NCBI GenBank assembly: GCA_003132165.1
Contig: PKWW01000060.1
Coordinates: forward strand, 1-64,000
Direction of reading: 5' to 3'
DNA: 64,000 nt
Origin: Acidimicrobiaceae bacterium
Lineage (GTDB): Bacteria; Actinomycetota; Acidimicrobiia; Acidimicrobiales; RAAP-2
The first letter of the stretch is position 1; each line of letters begins with the position of its first letter. The notes under the pieces are model-generated. The model saw only the letters and a list, made by a program, of their open reading frames with translations, had not been told where the DNA came from and did not search any database. The translations under genes and the position numbers were made by a program. This document shows positions 35,721 through 44,959 of this stretch, piece by piece.

Positions 35721-36685
35721 ATGAGGCCCATCGCTGCAGCCGCGCGTTGGTACACCGGACCGGCGACCACGGCGGCCTTGGCGTCACCCTGGCGCACGAT
35801 CGCATCGAGCTGGGCGGGGTCGGCGCGTAGCGTGCGGTACCGCTCGGCGATCGGCGCAAGTGATTCGACGACGAGAATCGCCAGGTCACTCTTCAGGTCG
35901 CCGTAACGCGTGTAGCGGGCCGCGACATTCGCGGGCGTTTCGTTACTCAAACTCGAGTAGATCTCGAGCAGATTGGAGAGCCCCGGCTTGTTCTCCCAAT
36001 CGAAACGGACTTCATTGTCGGTGTCGGTGACGGCCTTCTTGATCTTCTTTTCGATGTCGGCGGGAGTATCGAAAATGGAGATCGATCCCAGCGGACTCGA
36101 AATCGACTTGGACATTTTGCGCGAGGGCTCTTGGAGGTCCATTACCCGCGCGGCCGCCGGCGGATGGACGCCCACGGGCACGGTGAAGGTCTGGCCGTAG
36201 CGGTTGTTGAATCGCTCGGCGATATTCCTCGCGAGTTCAAGATGCTGGCGCTGGTCGTCGCCGACCGGCACTTGCTCGGCACTGTACAACAGGATGTCCG
36301 CTGCCATCAGTACGGGATAGGTGAGTAGCCCGACCCGGTACCCCCCCTGACGATCGGCCTTCTCCTTGAACTGGGTCATTCGACTGAGTTCGCCGTAGGA
36401 CGCGACGCACTCCAAGAGCCAGCTCATCTGGGCGTGGTACGCGACGTGGCTCTGGATGAACAGGTTGCAGACGTCCGGGTCCAGACCGCAAGCGAGGAGC
36501 GTCGCGACGAGGTCGGTCGTCTGTTCGCGCAATTCGGATGGATCGATTTCCAGAGTGAGCGCGTGCAAGTCAACGACGCAGTAAAAGGCGTCGGCATTCT
36601 GCGAACTCACCCACTGCTTCACGGCTCCCAGGTAGTTGCCAATGTGCAAGGTGCCCGAAGGTTGGATGCCGGAAAGAATTCGCAT
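35717..36685 (-). CDS. trpS: Tryptophanyl-tRNA synthetase
   Basis: Charges tRNA-Trp. The 322-residue class Ic synthetase has GIQPSGTLHIGNYLGA (HIGN signature) and KMSKS, with the Trp-pocket segment MAADILLYSAEQVPVGDDQ. The length is typical. Two adjacent ATG codons exist (36688 and 36685); TACCAT lies exactly six bases before the second, so 36685 is preferred. It is divergent from scpA. Confidence 0.95.
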   Translation of the reverse strand: MRILSGIQPSGTLHIGNYLGAVKQWVSSQNADAFYCVVDLHALTLEIDPSELREQTTDLVATLLACGLDPDVCNLFIQSHVAYHAQMSWLLECVASYGELSRMTQFKEKADRQGGYRVGLLTYPVLMAADILLYSAEQVPVGDDQRQHLELARNIAERFNNRYGQTFTVPVGVHPPAAARVMDLQEPSRKMSKSISSPLGSISIFDTPADIEKKIKKAVTDTDNEVRFDWENKPGLSNLLEIYSSLSNETPANVAARYTRYGDLKSDLAILVVESLAPIAERYRTLRADPAQLDAIVRQGDAKAAVVAGPVYQRAAAAMGLI

Positions 36686-36697
36686 CATCCAATGGTA
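36686..36697 (-). promoter_or_regulatory. Leaderless-type -10 box for trpS
   Basis: On the minus strand TACCAT (36697-36692), six bases, then ATG 36685. Confidence 0.5.
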
Positions 36698-36728
36698 GAG
36701 GAGGGTTCGACTCGGACTCTGCTTCCAG

Positions 36729-36740
36729 TAGAGTTGTCCC
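36729..36740 (+). promoter_or_regulatory. Leaderless-type -10 box for scpA
   Basis: TAGAGT at 36729-36734, six bases, then GTG 36741. With the trpS box it forms a divergent pair 31 bases apart. Confidence 0.55.
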
Positions 36741-37517
36741 GTGACCTTCGTCGTGACGACGCCGTCCTTCAGCGGCCCAGTAGAACTGCTGCTCCAGCTG
36801 ATCAGCGGTCACGACGTCGACATTCTCGACATACCTTTGGCCCCGATTGTGGACGAATTCGTCGCGGCACTGCGAAATGAGGCCGTGACCATCGAGGTCG
36901 AGGAGCTTTCGGAGTTCCTGCTGATCGCGGCGATCCTCCTCGAGATGAAGAGTCAACGCTTGCTACCGGGTCGAGACAGCACCGAGCCCGACGAGGAATT
37001 CGTTGGGTGGGAAGAACGCGATGTCCTGCTCGCACGCCTGCTCGAACTTCGAACCTACGCGGCGCTGTCGGATGCCTTTGTTTCGTTGTTCGAGAGGGCG
37101 AGTCGCGCCTTCCCGCGTCTGCACGGTATCGATGACGGCTTCCTCGTGCGACCCCCGGACCTGCTCGCCGGTGTGACCACCGCGCAGCTGGCGGGCGCGT
37201 ACCTACGCGGCATTGAGGAAAAGCCGGTCCCCGTGGTTCGCCTCAACCACGTAACCGTTGATGCGGTGACGGTCGCCGAGACGGTGGTGTCGTTGTCCCA
37301 GCGTCTCCCGAGCATGGGTCGACTTTCGTTTCGCACGCTCACCGAGGGTCTCGGAAGTCGCATCGAGGTCATCGTGCATTTTCTGGCATTGCTGGAGCTC
37401 TGCAAACTGGGCCACATCGATCTCGGACAGGGTTCGACATTCGGCGACGTTGAGATCGAGTGGCTGGACGTATCGTTGGGCCTCGATCTTGGAAGGGTTG
37501 ACAGCTATGAGGGATGA
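36741..37517 (+). CDS. scpA: Segregation and condensation protein A
   Basis: Kleisin subunit of the bacterial SMC complex; it bridges Smc heads with ScpB to organise the chromosome. The 258-residue protein has the ScpA opening FSGPVELLLQLISGHDVDILDIPL, a central helical linker (LSEFLLIAAILLEMKSQRLLP) and a winged-helix end (VIVHFLALLELCKLGHIDL). The start is GTG 36741. It overlaps scpB by 11 bases. Confidence 0.92.
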   Translation: MTFVVTTPSFSGPVELLLQLISGHDVDILDIPLAPIVDEFVAALRNEAVTIEVEELSEFLLIAAILLEMKSQRLLPGRDSTEPDEEFVGWEERDVLLARLLELRTYAALSDAFVSLFERASRAFPRLHGIDDGFLVRPPDLLAGVTTAQLAGAYLRGIEEKPVPVVRLNHVTVDAVTVAETVVSLSQRLPSMGRLSFRTLTEGLGSRIEVIVHFLALLELCKLGHIDLGQGSTFGDVEIEWLDVSLGLDLGRVDSYEG

Positions 37518-38097
37518 GTTCTCATTGGAACAGAAGCTCGAGGCGATGCTCACCGTGGCGCTCGAGCCGATCTCGACCGAAGAATTAGCCGACGTCGTGG
37601 ACGCTGACGCCGAACTGGTGCTCGGGACACTTCGCGCCCTGCGAAGTGAATTCGTCGACGAGCGGCGAGGTTTCCAATTCGCTGAGCTGGCGAGCGGTTG
37701 GGTCATGCAGTCCTCACCCGAAGTGGCCGAGTGGGTGACCAAGTTCGCAAATCGAGACGTGTCGCACCGGTTGAGTTCGGCCGCGTTGGAGACCCTCGCG
37801 ATCATTGCCTACCGACAGCCGGTCTCGCGCACGCAGATCACCGCCCTTCGAGGCGTCAATGTTGACGGTGTCGCACGCCTGCTCGAGCAGCGCGGCTACA
37901 TCGAGGAGAAGGGTCGCGCCGCCGGACCGGGTCAGTCGATCCTCTACGGCACGACCGAGCTCTTCCTCGACCGCATGGGCTTGGCGTCGCTCAACGACCT
38001 GCCGCCGATCGAAGAGTTCATGCCACCGGTCGAGACTGCGCACGAACTTGTCGACGAGATGTTCGCTGACGTCGTTGAACTTTCAGAGGACGCGTAG
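37507..38097 (+). CDS. scpB: Segregation and condensation protein B
   Basis: Dimeric winged-helix partner of ScpA in the Smc complex. The 196-residue protein starts MRDEFSLEQKLEAMLTVALEPIS and has the ScpB core LSSAALETLAIIAYRQPVSRTQI, RGVNVDGVARLLEQRGYI and LYGTTELFLDRMGL. It is coupled to scpA (overlap) and abuts the next gene with no spacer. Confidence 0.93.
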   Translation: MRDEFSLEQKLEAMLTVALEPISTEELADVVDADAELVLGTLRALRSEFVDERRGFQFAELASGWVMQSSPEVAEWVTKFANRDVSHRLSSAALETLAIIAYRQPVSRTQITALRGVNVDGVARLLEQRGYIEEKGRAAGPGQSILYGTTELFLDRMGLASLNDLPPIEEFMPPVETAHELVDEMFADVVELSEDA

Positions 38098-38835
38098 TTG
38101 GACGAGGGTGAGAGGTTGCAAAAGACGCTCGCGAGAGCTGGATTCGGGTCTCGTCGTTCGTGCGAGATCCTGATCACCGAGGGACGGGTGACGATTGACG
38201 GTCGCGTGGCCGAACTCGGTAATCGGGTCCGGCCCGAGCAGGTCATCTGCGTTGACGGTGCCCTGGCGCCGACCGCTCAGAACACCGTGTACTACCTCCT
38301 GAACAAGCCCGACGGTGTCGTGACGACGGCATCGGATCCTCAAGGCCGCACAACGGTGCTCAATCTGGTGGAATCGCCGGTGCGAATCTTTCCGGTGGGG
38401 CGTCTGGACATGAACACCGAGGGCCTGCTGATCCTGACCAACGACGGAAGACTCGCTCACCTGTTGACCCACCCCAGCTCGGGTATCGCCAAGGAATATC
38501 TGGCCAGGGTTGAAGGTGACCCATCGCCAAGTGCGATTCGTCGTCTGCGTGAAGGCGTCGAGCTAGAAGACGGAATTACGAGTCCCGCCCAGGTGAGTCG
38601 CGTCAGCGAGGGTCTGCTTCGTATCGTGATCCACGAGGGGCGTAATCGTCAGGTGCGAAGGATGTGCTCGGCCGTGGGCCACGACGTCACCAGACTGGTG
38701 CGAACGAGGATCGGCCCGATCCAGGACGCGACGCTGAGTCCCGGGTCCTCACGCCAATTGTCACTGGGCGAAGTACGCCGGTTGATGGAGGCCGTCGGGA
38801 TGACCGACGAAATCGCCTCTACGATGCCTTCATGA
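38098..38835 (+). CDS. rluB: Pseudouridine synthase, RsuA/RluB type
   Basis: Isomerises a uridine in rRNA. The 245-residue protein has an S4 RNA-binding domain (LQKTLARAGFGSRRSCEILI) and a catalytic domain with GRLDMNTEGLLILTNDG (catalytic Asp), KEYLARV, and IHEGRNRQVRRMCSAVGH. Assignment to RluB rests on the scpAB context and on family pattern. It starts at TTG 38098 directly after the scpB stop, and its stop overlaps aroH (ATGA). Confidence 0.88.
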   Translation: MDEGERLQKTLARAGFGSRRSCEILITEGRVTIDGRVAELGNRVRPEQVICVDGALAPTAQNTVYYLLNKPDGVVTTASDPQGRTTVLNLVESPVRIFPVGRLDMNTEGLLILTNDGRLAHLLTHPSSGIAKEYLARVEGDPSPSAIRRLREGVELEDGITSPAQVSRVSEGLLRIVIHEGRNRQVRRMCSAVGHDVTRLVRTRIGPIQDATLSPGSSRQLSLGEVRRLMEAVGMTDEIASTMPS

Positions 38836-39203
38836 CTTCGCCACTTCTACGAGGGCTCCGAGGCGCCACGACCTGCGGTGTCGACACGCCAGAAGAGATC
38901 ACCGCTGCCACCCAGGAACTACTGCTCACGATGATGGAGCGTAACGACCTTGACCACGATGACGTCGTAAGTGTGATCTTCACGACTTCGACTGATTTGA
39001 CCAGTACGTTTCCCGCGACCGCGGCCAGGGGCGTCGGTTTCGGTGATATTCCGCTGCTGTGCGCCAGCGAGATTGCCGTGCCGGGCTCGATGCCGCGGTG
39101 CGTTCGGGTCCTGATGCACGTTTACTCCACGCGCGATCGTAACGAGATTCGACACGTCTACCTGCGCCAGGCGCAGTCACTCCGTGATGATCTCCCCGAA
39201 TAA
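38832..39203 (+). CDS. aroH: Chorismate mutase, AroH class
   Basis: Converts chorismate to prephenate, first step to Phe and Tyr. The 123-residue protein shows the trimeric AroH fold pattern: LRGLRGATTCGVDTPEEI, VVSVIFTTSTDLTSTFPATAAR, LLCASEIAVPGSMPRCVRVLM and a final YLRQAQSLRDDL. ATG 38832 overlaps the previous stop by four bases, and the end overlaps tyrA, so shikimate-branch genes are translated together. Confidence 0.92.
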   Translation: MTSPLLRGLRGATTCGVDTPEEITAATQELLLTMMERNDLDHDDVVSVIFTTSTDLTSTFPATAARGVGFGDIPLLCASEIAVPGSMPRCVRVLMHVYSTRDRNEIRHVYLRQAQSLRDDLPE

Positions 39204-40260
39204 TCGGTACGGCCACGTCATTGGCCTCGGGCTGATAGGGGCCTCGGTCGCCCTGGCGCTTCGCGACGCCGGTTGGACCGTGACCGGTGATGATCTGATC
39301 CCAGAGACCGTCCAGGCGGCGCTCGACGCGGGAATCATCCAAGGGCGCGAGTTGGGCGCCGATCACACGCTGGTCGTTGTCGCGACGCCCGCCGGAGCGG
39401 TGGCGACGATCGTCAATGAGGTCCTCGCCGCGAACGCCAATCCGGCGCTGCTGGTGACCGACGTCGCCGGCGTCAAGAGTGCCATCGTCGCGCAGGTGAA
39501 AGATCCCCGATTTCTCGGTGGACACCCCATGGCCGGATCCGAGCAACGCGGACTCAAAGGCGCCAGGGCCGACCTCTTCCAGGGCTGTAACTGGGTACTC
39601 ACGCCCACCGACGCCACCCGTCCCGAGGTGTACAGCACGCTGCACGGAATCCTTCGTGAGATCGGAGCGAACGTCGTTGCCGTCAGTGCCGACGACCACG
39701 ATCGTCTCGTTGCACTCGCGAGCCACGTCCCGCACCTGCTCGCCGGCGCGCTGATGAACGAGGCCGCCGAGGCCGCGGAACAGGACGCCGTGCTCCTGCA
39801 ACTGGCCGCAGGCGGCTTTCGTGACATGACCCGCGTCGCGGCGGGAGACCCTTCAATGTGGCCCGACGTTCTGTTCGAGAACCGGGTTGCGATCACACGA
39901 ACGCTCGAGGCGCTCGAGGCAAGACTCGAGCAGTTACGCCTGGCACTCGAAACCAACGGCCGCGACATGGTCGAGAAGAGCCTCCACACCGCGTCTGAAG
40001 CCCGACGGCTCCTTCCCGGGCGCGCCCTCAACTCGGAGAACTTGGCCTACATTCGCGTCGTGATTTCCGACCAACCGGGCTCGCTCGCCGCGGTGACGCG
40101 CGCCGCATCCGAGTTGCTGATCAATATCTACGACATCGAGATTGCACACGGAATCGAGGGTGTGGGCGGTACGTTGCTGCTCGCTGTCGACGCGCAACAG
40201 GCGAGCAGACTACAAGAGGCGCTGTCCGAACTCGACTTCAAGGTGGCACAGGAGAAATGA
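39184..40260 (+). CDS. tyrA: Prephenate dehydrogenase
   Basis: Oxidises prephenate to 4-hydroxyphenylpyruvate with NAD(P). The 358-residue protein has a Rossmann motif HVIGLGLIGASVALALRDAG, GGHPMAGSEQRGLKGA, ASHVPHLLAGALM (active-site His) and a C-terminal ACT domain (RVVISDQPGSLAAVTRAAS) that suggests feedback control by an aromatic amino acid. The start is GTG 39184 or ATG 39187 inside the end of aroH. The stop overlaps aroA (ATGA). Confidence 0.92.
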   Translation: MMISPNNRYGHVIGLGLIGASVALALRDAGWTVTGDDLIPETVQAALDAGIIQGRELGADHTLVVVATPAGAVATIVNEVLAANANPALLVTDVAGVKSAIVAQVKDPRFLGGHPMAGSEQRGLKGARADLFQGCNWVLTPTDATRPEVYSTLHGILREIGANVVAVSADDHDRLVALASHVPHLLAGALMNEAAEAAEQDAVLLQLAAGGFRDMTRVAAGDPSMWPDVLFENRVAITRTLEALEARLEQLRLALETNGRDMVEKSLHTASEARRLLPGRALNSENLAYIRVVISDQPGSLAAVTRAASELLINIYDIEIAHGIEGVGGTLLLAVDAQQASRLQEALSELDFKVAQEK

Positions 40261-41540
40261 GCGACTCGGTCGAAGTGGCACGGGCGGCGAAGTTGCACGG
40301 CAGAATTCGTGTGCCCGGTGATAAGAGCGGTTCACACCGGGCGCTGATGATCAGTGCGCTGGCGAGTGGCACGAGCACGATTGAAGGACTCTCGCCCGGT
40401 CATGATGTGGCGTCGACGAGTGTCATAATGCAACAGCTCGGGGCCGCGCGCCACGACGACGGCGATCTGGTCATCATCACCGGACCCGAAGGGGGACTCA
40501 CGGCCACGACCTCCGTGCTCGACTGTGGCAACTCCGGCACCACCATGCGACTGCTCGCTGGTCTGGTGAGCGCCGTAGCTGGCACGCATCACCTCGTTGG
40601 CGACGCATCGCTGTCCAATCGACCGATGGACCGCATCGCGGTGCCGCTTGGCCTGATGGGGGCGTCGGTGACGGGTACCGGAACGAACGTGTCGGCACCG
40701 CTGACGATTGAGGGACACAAGTCCTTAAAGGGCATCGATTTTCACGTGCCCGTCGCCAGCGCCCAGGTGAAGTCCGCCATTCTCTTCGCCGGTCTCAACG
40801 CGCACGGTCCCTGCGTGGTTCACGAGGATGTCCGCACCCGCGCCACGACCGAGAAGATGTTCACTAGAGCGGGCATCGCAATTGCGAGTGAAGACGTCGG
40901 TACCGGTCGAGTCGTGACCCTGCTGGCGGGGCGCCCCATCGCGACGGCGTGGCGAATACCCGGGGACCCGTCGCAGGCCGCGTTCTTCTGTGTGCTCGGT
41001 GCGATTCATCCCGACGCGCACATCGAGATCGTCGACATTGACCGCGCACCCGAACGAACGGGCTTCGTCAGCGTCCTGCAACGCATGGGTGCGAATCTGA
41101 CGTTCGAGACGAGAGGCGACACGATCTCGATGGTCGCCAGGAGCTCGGAACTGAATGCGATCGAAATTCACGCCCACGAGATTCCTTCGGTGGACGAGGT
41201 GCCGGTGTTAGCGGTTGCGGCAGCTGCCGCCACGGGAACGACGTCCTTTCGTGACATGGGCGAGCTGCGACTGAAGGAGTCGGACCGCTTCGCGGGCTCC
41301 ATGACTCTCGCAAGCTCACTCGGATGTCGGGTGTGGAGTGAAGGGGATGATTTCTTCGTTGAGGGTCTGGGGAGCGCGGAGCGCTTCAGTGAGTTCAGGG
41401 CCGAGGCTGATCTCGATCATCGCATGGTGATGTCGAGTGCCGTCGCGGGTTGTGCGGGCGCTGGCTGCACGGTGATTGGCGCCTCGACGGTGTCGTCGAG
41501 CTACCCACACTTTTTTCGCGACCTAACATCATTGCAATGA
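40257..41540 (+). CDS. aroA: 3-phosphoshikimate 1-carboxyvinyltransferase (EPSP synthase)
   Basis: Transfers enolpyruvyl from PEP to shikimate 3-phosphate. The 427-residue two-domain protein has PGDKSGSHRALMISALASG, LDCGNSGTTMRLLAG (PEP-binding LxxGNxGT), SNRPMDRIAVPLG, a central SAQVKSAILFAGL, DEVPVLAVAAAAA and LRLKESDRF. The length is typical. It is coupled to tyrA and cmk by ATGA overlaps. Confidence 0.95.
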   Translation: MSDSVEVARAAKLHGRIRVPGDKSGSHRALMISALASGTSTIEGLSPGHDVASTSVIMQQLGAARHDDGDLVIITGPEGGLTATTSVLDCGNSGTTMRLLAGLVSAVAGTHHLVGDASLSNRPMDRIAVPLGLMGASVTGTGTNVSAPLTIEGHKSLKGIDFHVPVASAQVKSAILFAGLNAHGPCVVHEDVRTRATTEKMFTRAGIAIASEDVGTGRVVTLLAGRPIATAWRIPGDPSQAAFFCVLGAIHPDAHIEIVDIDRAPERTGFVSVLQRMGANLTFETRGDTISMVARSSELNAIEIHAHEIPSVDEVPVLAVAAAAATGTTSFRDMGELRLKESDRFAGSMTLASSLGCRVWSEGDDFFVEGLGSAERFSEFRAEADLDHRMVMSSAVAGCAGAGCTVIGASTVSSSYPHFFRDLTSLQ

Positions 41541-42166
41541 GCCACGAGATCATCGCGATTGACGGCCCCGCAGGCTCGGGAAAGTCCACCGTCGCGAAGG
41601 CGGTCGCGGAGCAACTCGGTTGGGCGTTCCTGGACACCGGTGCGATGTATCGCGCGGTGACCTGTGAGGCGCTGTCTCAAGGCGTCGACGTGCACGATCA
41701 GCGCGCGATGGGCGAACTCGCGCGCACCGTGACCCTTGCCACACTGCCGAGGGTCACGGTGAACGGACGTGACGTGCAAGACGAGCTACGTACTGAACCC
41801 GTCAACCTCGCGGTGTCGATCGTTGCCGCCAATCCGCTGGTTCGTGAGTCAATGGTCACACGCCAGCGTGAGATCGCGGGAGCCCAGTCGACGGGCACGG
41901 TCGTCGAGGGCCGTGATATCGCGACCGTCGTCTTTCCGCACGCCACGCTGAAGGTCTTCTTGACGGCGTCACTCGAAGAACGTTCACGACGTCGAGGTGA
42001 AGAGGGCGTTGACTCGGTCGCGCGCCGCGACGAAGCGGACTCCACCCGGACGACGTCGCCGTTACGCCAGGCCGATGGGGCGCTCGTGCTAGACACGACG
42101 GGTCAAAGTATTGACGATGTCGTGGGGGAGGTCATCCGGTGTCTGAAGAGCATCACCTCGAACTGA
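41537..42166 (+). CDS. cmk: Cytidylate kinase
   Basis: Phosphorylates CMP/dCMP. The 209-residue protein has P-loop GPAGSGKS in IIAIDGPAGSGKSTVAKAVA, LDTGAMYRAVT, VVEGRDIATVVFP and the LID region ERSRRRGEE...RRDEADSTRTTSPL. ATG 41537 overlaps the aroA stop; the end overlaps plsC by 28 bases. The aroA-cmk pair is common in many bacteria. Confidence 0.95.
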   Translation: MSHEIIAIDGPAGSGKSTVAKAVAEQLGWAFLDTGAMYRAVTCEALSQGVDVHDQRAMGELARTVTLATLPRVTVNGRDVQDELRTEPVNLAVSIVAANPLVRESMVTRQREIAGAQSTGTVVEGRDIATVVFPHATLKVFLTASLEERSRRRGEEGVDSVARRDEADSTRTTSPLRQADGALVLDTTGQSIDDVVGEVIRCLKSITSN

Positions 42167-42798
42167 ACGTCTCGAAGAGTCTGACGTACCGGATCGTCGC
42201 GGCGCTTATCTCGGGCATCTCGTGGGTGCTCTTTCGTCCCACGGTCGTCGGACGTGAGAACATACCGCTCGAGGGTCCAGTTCTGATCGCACCAATTCAC
42301 CGCTCGAACGTGGACTTCGCCTTTACGCTGTTCATCTCACCCCGCAAGGTCTTTTTCATGGCGAAGGACTCGATCTTCAGGGTGCCCCTGCTCGGGCCGC
42401 TAGTGACGCACCTAGGGGCATTTCCAGTCAAGCGCGGCTCCGCAGACCGCGAATCCATGAGTGCCGCCGAAGAGGTTTTACGTCAGGGTCACGCCCTCGT
42501 GCTCTTTCCCGAGGGAACTCGCAAGGAGGGTAGAACGGTCCAGACCCTCCACGACGGCGCGATGTTCGTCGCGGCGAGGACCGGCGCCACGGTCGTGCCA
42601 GTGGGCATCGGCGGCAGTGACAAGGCAATGCCCAAAGGGGCCAAGTTCCCGAGGCCCACGAGGATCCGTATTGTGGTGGGCCCGCCGATCACGCCGCCGT
42701 CATCGCAGGGCCGCGTGTCGCGCTCGGCCATCAGCGCCAAGAGCGAAGAGCTGCGAGTGGAGCTCGAAAAGGTGTATCTACGGAGCCTGGGCGGCTGA
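42139..42798 (+). CDS. plsC: 1-acyl-sn-glycerol-3-phosphate acyltransferase
   Basis: Makes phosphatidic acid from lysophosphatidic acid at the membrane. The 219-residue protein has an amino-terminal hydrophobic helix, the acyltransferase HX4D motif (HRSNVD), KRGSADRESM, and FPEGTRKEG. GTG 42139 lies inside cmk. Its stop abuts the stop of the convergent glycosyltransferase, so transcripts may overlap at their ends. Confidence 0.88.
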   Translation: MSEEHHLELNVSKSLTYRIVAALISGISWVLFRPTVVGRENIPLEGPVLIAPIHRSNVDFAFTLFISPRKVFFMAKDSIFRVPLLGPLVTHLGAFPVKRGSADRESMSAAEEVLRQGHALVLFPEGTRKEGRTVQTLHDGAMFVAARTGATVVPVGIGGSDKAMPKGAKFPRPTRIRIVVGPPITPPSSQGRVSRSAISAKSEELRVELEKVYLRSLGG

Positions 42799-43599
42799 TC
42801 AGCGCTCGCGCCACCAGGTGGAGAAGACCACCTTCGTGTAACGGAAGCCGAAGAGAAAGTTCTTGCCCTTCTTTGTGGTGCCCGAGAAACGGGGGTGCCA
42901 AACGGTCGGTACCTCAGCGGCACGCCATCCGCGCTTCAGACACGTGATCAGCAACTCGGCGGTTTGGTACTGCTCCTGGGTCAAACGGTCGACGACGTCG
43001 GCGAGCATCGTCACGCGAAGCGCCCGGTAACCCGTTGAGGTGTCGGTCAACGTGGCTCCGGTCATCCGGTTCATGATGAACGAGAAGAAGAAGACGCCGA
43101 TCTTGCGGAATCGGTCCGAGGTCTTGTCGACACCCAGTCGGCGACTGGCGACGACAAAGTCGGCCTCGTCGCTCAGGAGTGGTGCGAGAACCTGAGGGAT
43201 CTCGGCGGGGTCGTTCTGGCCGTCGGCGTCGAGGGTGACGACGTACTTGACGCCGTGATCGATGCAGTAACGGTACGTGACCTGCAACGCCACGCCGTGA
43301 CCCAGGTTGACGGGGAACTCGATGACCATGACCCCCGGATAGGAGCGTGCGATCTCGGCGGTCCGGTCGTCGCCACCATCGACGACCACGAGTGTCGTAT
43401 AGGCAGCGCCGTCGACGGTTGCGGGCATCTTGTCGAGGACGCCACCGATATTGCCCTCTTCCTCGTAGGCGCAGATCGACGCCACGATCGCCTCGGGCTG
43501 GAATCCGGGGTGCGCACTCTCGAGCTGAGTGAGCGCTTGATCAATTGCGTACGCGCGAAGTCGTGCGCCACGGCGCTTCTCTAGATCTACCTTGGCCAT
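42799..43599 (-). CDS. Family 2 glycosyltransferase
   Basis: The 266-residue inverting glycosyltransferase is of the dolichyl-phosphate-mannose-synthase-like group: AIVASICAYEEEGNIGGVL, VVDGGDDRT, VTLDADGQNDP (DxD motif), DTSTGYRAL and TAELLITCLKRGW. No carboxy-terminal membrane domain is present, so it is soluble or membrane-associated. It probably loads a sugar onto a lipid carrier for envelope glycans. It lies 8 bases downstream of a small hypothetical gene in the same direction. Confidence 0.88.
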   Translation of the reverse strand: MAKVDLEKRRGARLRAYAIDQALTQLESAHPGFQPEAIVASICAYEEEGNIGGVLDKMPATVDGAAYTTLVVVDGGDDRTAEIARSYPGVMVIEFPVNLGHGVALQVTYRYCIDHGVKYVVTLDADGQNDPAEIPQVLAPLLSDEADFVVASRRLGVDKTSDRFRKIGVFFFSFIMNRMTGATLTDTSTGYRALRVTMLADVVDRLTQEQYQTAELLITCLKRGWRAAEVPTVWHPRFSGTTKKGKNFLFGFRYTKVVFSTWWRER

Positions 43600-43607
43600 A
43601 ATTCTCC

Positions 43608-43823
43608 TTACAGGGACTTTGCTCGCGCGAACACGCGAAGAACCACGGGCTCAGAGTGCTCGAGTGATTCGGATTCGTAATCGGCATCGAAGGCCTTCTG
43701 GGCCCACTCGTCGGCGAAGGTCTTGGCAAGTTCGTACCGGGGCTGGCCCAGGTGCCGACCGACACGCGGTTGGGCCACCGCTGTCCCGATGGTCATCCAC
43801 TGCTCACGCGTGGAGACGTCCAT
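43608..43823 (-). CDS. Small hypothetical protein upstream of the glycosyltransferase
   Basis: The 71-residue protein begins MDVSTREQWMTIGTAVAQPR and continues with a helix (RYELAKTFADEWAQKAFDAD) and a charged end. There is no membrane segment or known family. The eight-base spacing to the glycosyltransferase start implies co-transcription. ATG 43823 has no clear ribosome binding site; the frame remains open upstream to 43922. Confidence 0.6.
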   Translation of the reverse strand: MDVSTREQWMTIGTAVAQPRVGRHLGQPRYELAKTFADEWAQKAFDADYESESLEHSEPVVLRVFARAKSL

Positions 43824-43878
43824 GCTCGAGAATGAATTCACTCTGAAATGATAGCCAAGCGTCGACAATTTGACTTTT

Positions 43879-44916
43879 TCAGCGACCCGTGGCGGACAGG
43901 ACCTGGGCCGCGGTGAACTCACGGTCGGCCTGGCCGTCGAATGTGGAGACGATGGGCGTCGCGAGTGCGAGATCGAGTACCGCGGAAAGGGCCTTCAACA
44001 TCTCGCGAAGCTCGGGTGGGGGAGGGAAGTACTCGTCTTCGACCGTCACCGTGTCGATCGTGACGCCCTGGTCCGGATTCAGGAACTCGAGCACGTCGTT
44101 GACGAGTGACTCGGGTGCCGAGGCGCCAGCGGTGACCGCAACGGTTCCCGAAAGGTCGTCTGGTAACTCGAAGGCGCCGTTCACGCGAAGTACACGCGGA
44201 CAACCAACCGCTTCGGCGACCTTGGTCAACGCAACGGTGTTCGATGAGTTCGCCGACCCGATGACGATGACCGCGTCGGCGTGGGTCGCGATGGCGCGTA
44301 GGGCCGTTTGGCGATTGGTCGTCGCGAAGCAGAGATCGCTGCGGTTGGGCATCCAGATATCCGGGAACTTCTCCTCGGCGTACTCGCGCAGGTGCTGCCA
44401 CTCGTCAAAGCTAAGGGTCGTCTGGCTGAGCAGCGCGAAAGGCCCCACTTCGCCAACCAGACGATCAATATCCTCGGTTGACTCGATGAGGTGCACGGAA
44501 TCCGGAGCCACAGCCATAGTGCCCACCGCTTCCTCGTGGCCTTCATGCCCGACGTACAGCACGGTGTACCCCTTCCGGGCACGGACCTTCAGCTCGTGGT
44601 GCACCTTGGTGACGAGCGGACAGACCGCATCCACCACGGTCCCTCCGGACTTACGAGCTCTTTCGATCACCTCAGGCGGTGATCCGTGGGCACTCAGCAT
44701 CACCGGCGCCCCGGGGGGGACATCGGCGACATCATCGATGAAGACGACGCCGAGTGACTTGAAATAGTCGACCACGAACTGGTTGTGGACAATCTCGTGG
44801 TAACAAAAGACCGGAGGTTCGAAGACCCTCGTCATCCAATCGAGCGCCTTGATGGCCTTTTCGACGCCAGCGCAGAATCCTCGTGGTGCGGCTAGAACTA
44901 CCCTGTCGATGCTCAC
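43879..44916 (-). CDS. ispH: 4-hydroxy-3-methylbut-2-enyl diphosphate reductase
   Basis: Last step of the MEP isoprenoid pathway; a 4Fe-4S enzyme making IPP and DMAPP. The 345-residue protein has the three cluster Cys (C15 in APRGFCAGV, C99 in VVDAVCPLVTK, C196 in RSDLCFATTN), HGSPPEV, YVGHEGHEEAVGT and the SxN motif GSANSSNTVAL. The start is GTG 44916, six bases after TAGGCT. It is divergent from the radical-SAM gene. Confidence 0.95.
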   Translation of the reverse strand: MSIDRVVLAAPRGFCAGVEKAIKALDWMTRVFEPPVFCYHEIVHNQFVVDYFKSLGVVFIDDVADVPPGAPVMLSAHGSPPEVIERARKSGGTVVDAVCPLVTKVHHELKVRARKGYTVLYVGHEGHEEAVGTMAVAPDSVHLIESTEDIDRLVGEVGPFALLSQTTLSFDEWQHLREYAEEKFPDIWMPNRSDLCFATTNRQTALRAIATHADAVIVIGSANSSNTVALTKVAEAVGCPRVLRVNGAFELPDDLSGTVAVTAGASAPESLVNDVLEFLNPDQGVTIDTVTVEDEYFPPPPELREMLKALSAVLDLALATPIVSTFDGQADREFTAAQVLSATGR

Positions 44917-44959
44917 GCATCAAGCCTAGTAATCGATTTCAGCGTCCAGTGCCTAGGCT
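44917..44959. promoter_or_regulatory. Mirror-image leaderless promoters of ispH and the radical-SAM gene
   Basis: The hexamer TAGGCT occurs six bases before the GTG start on each side: minus strand 44928-44923 for ispH and plus strand 44954-44959 for the gene at 44966. The two starts are 49 bases apart and no Shine-Dalgarno is visible on either side. Confidence 0.55.
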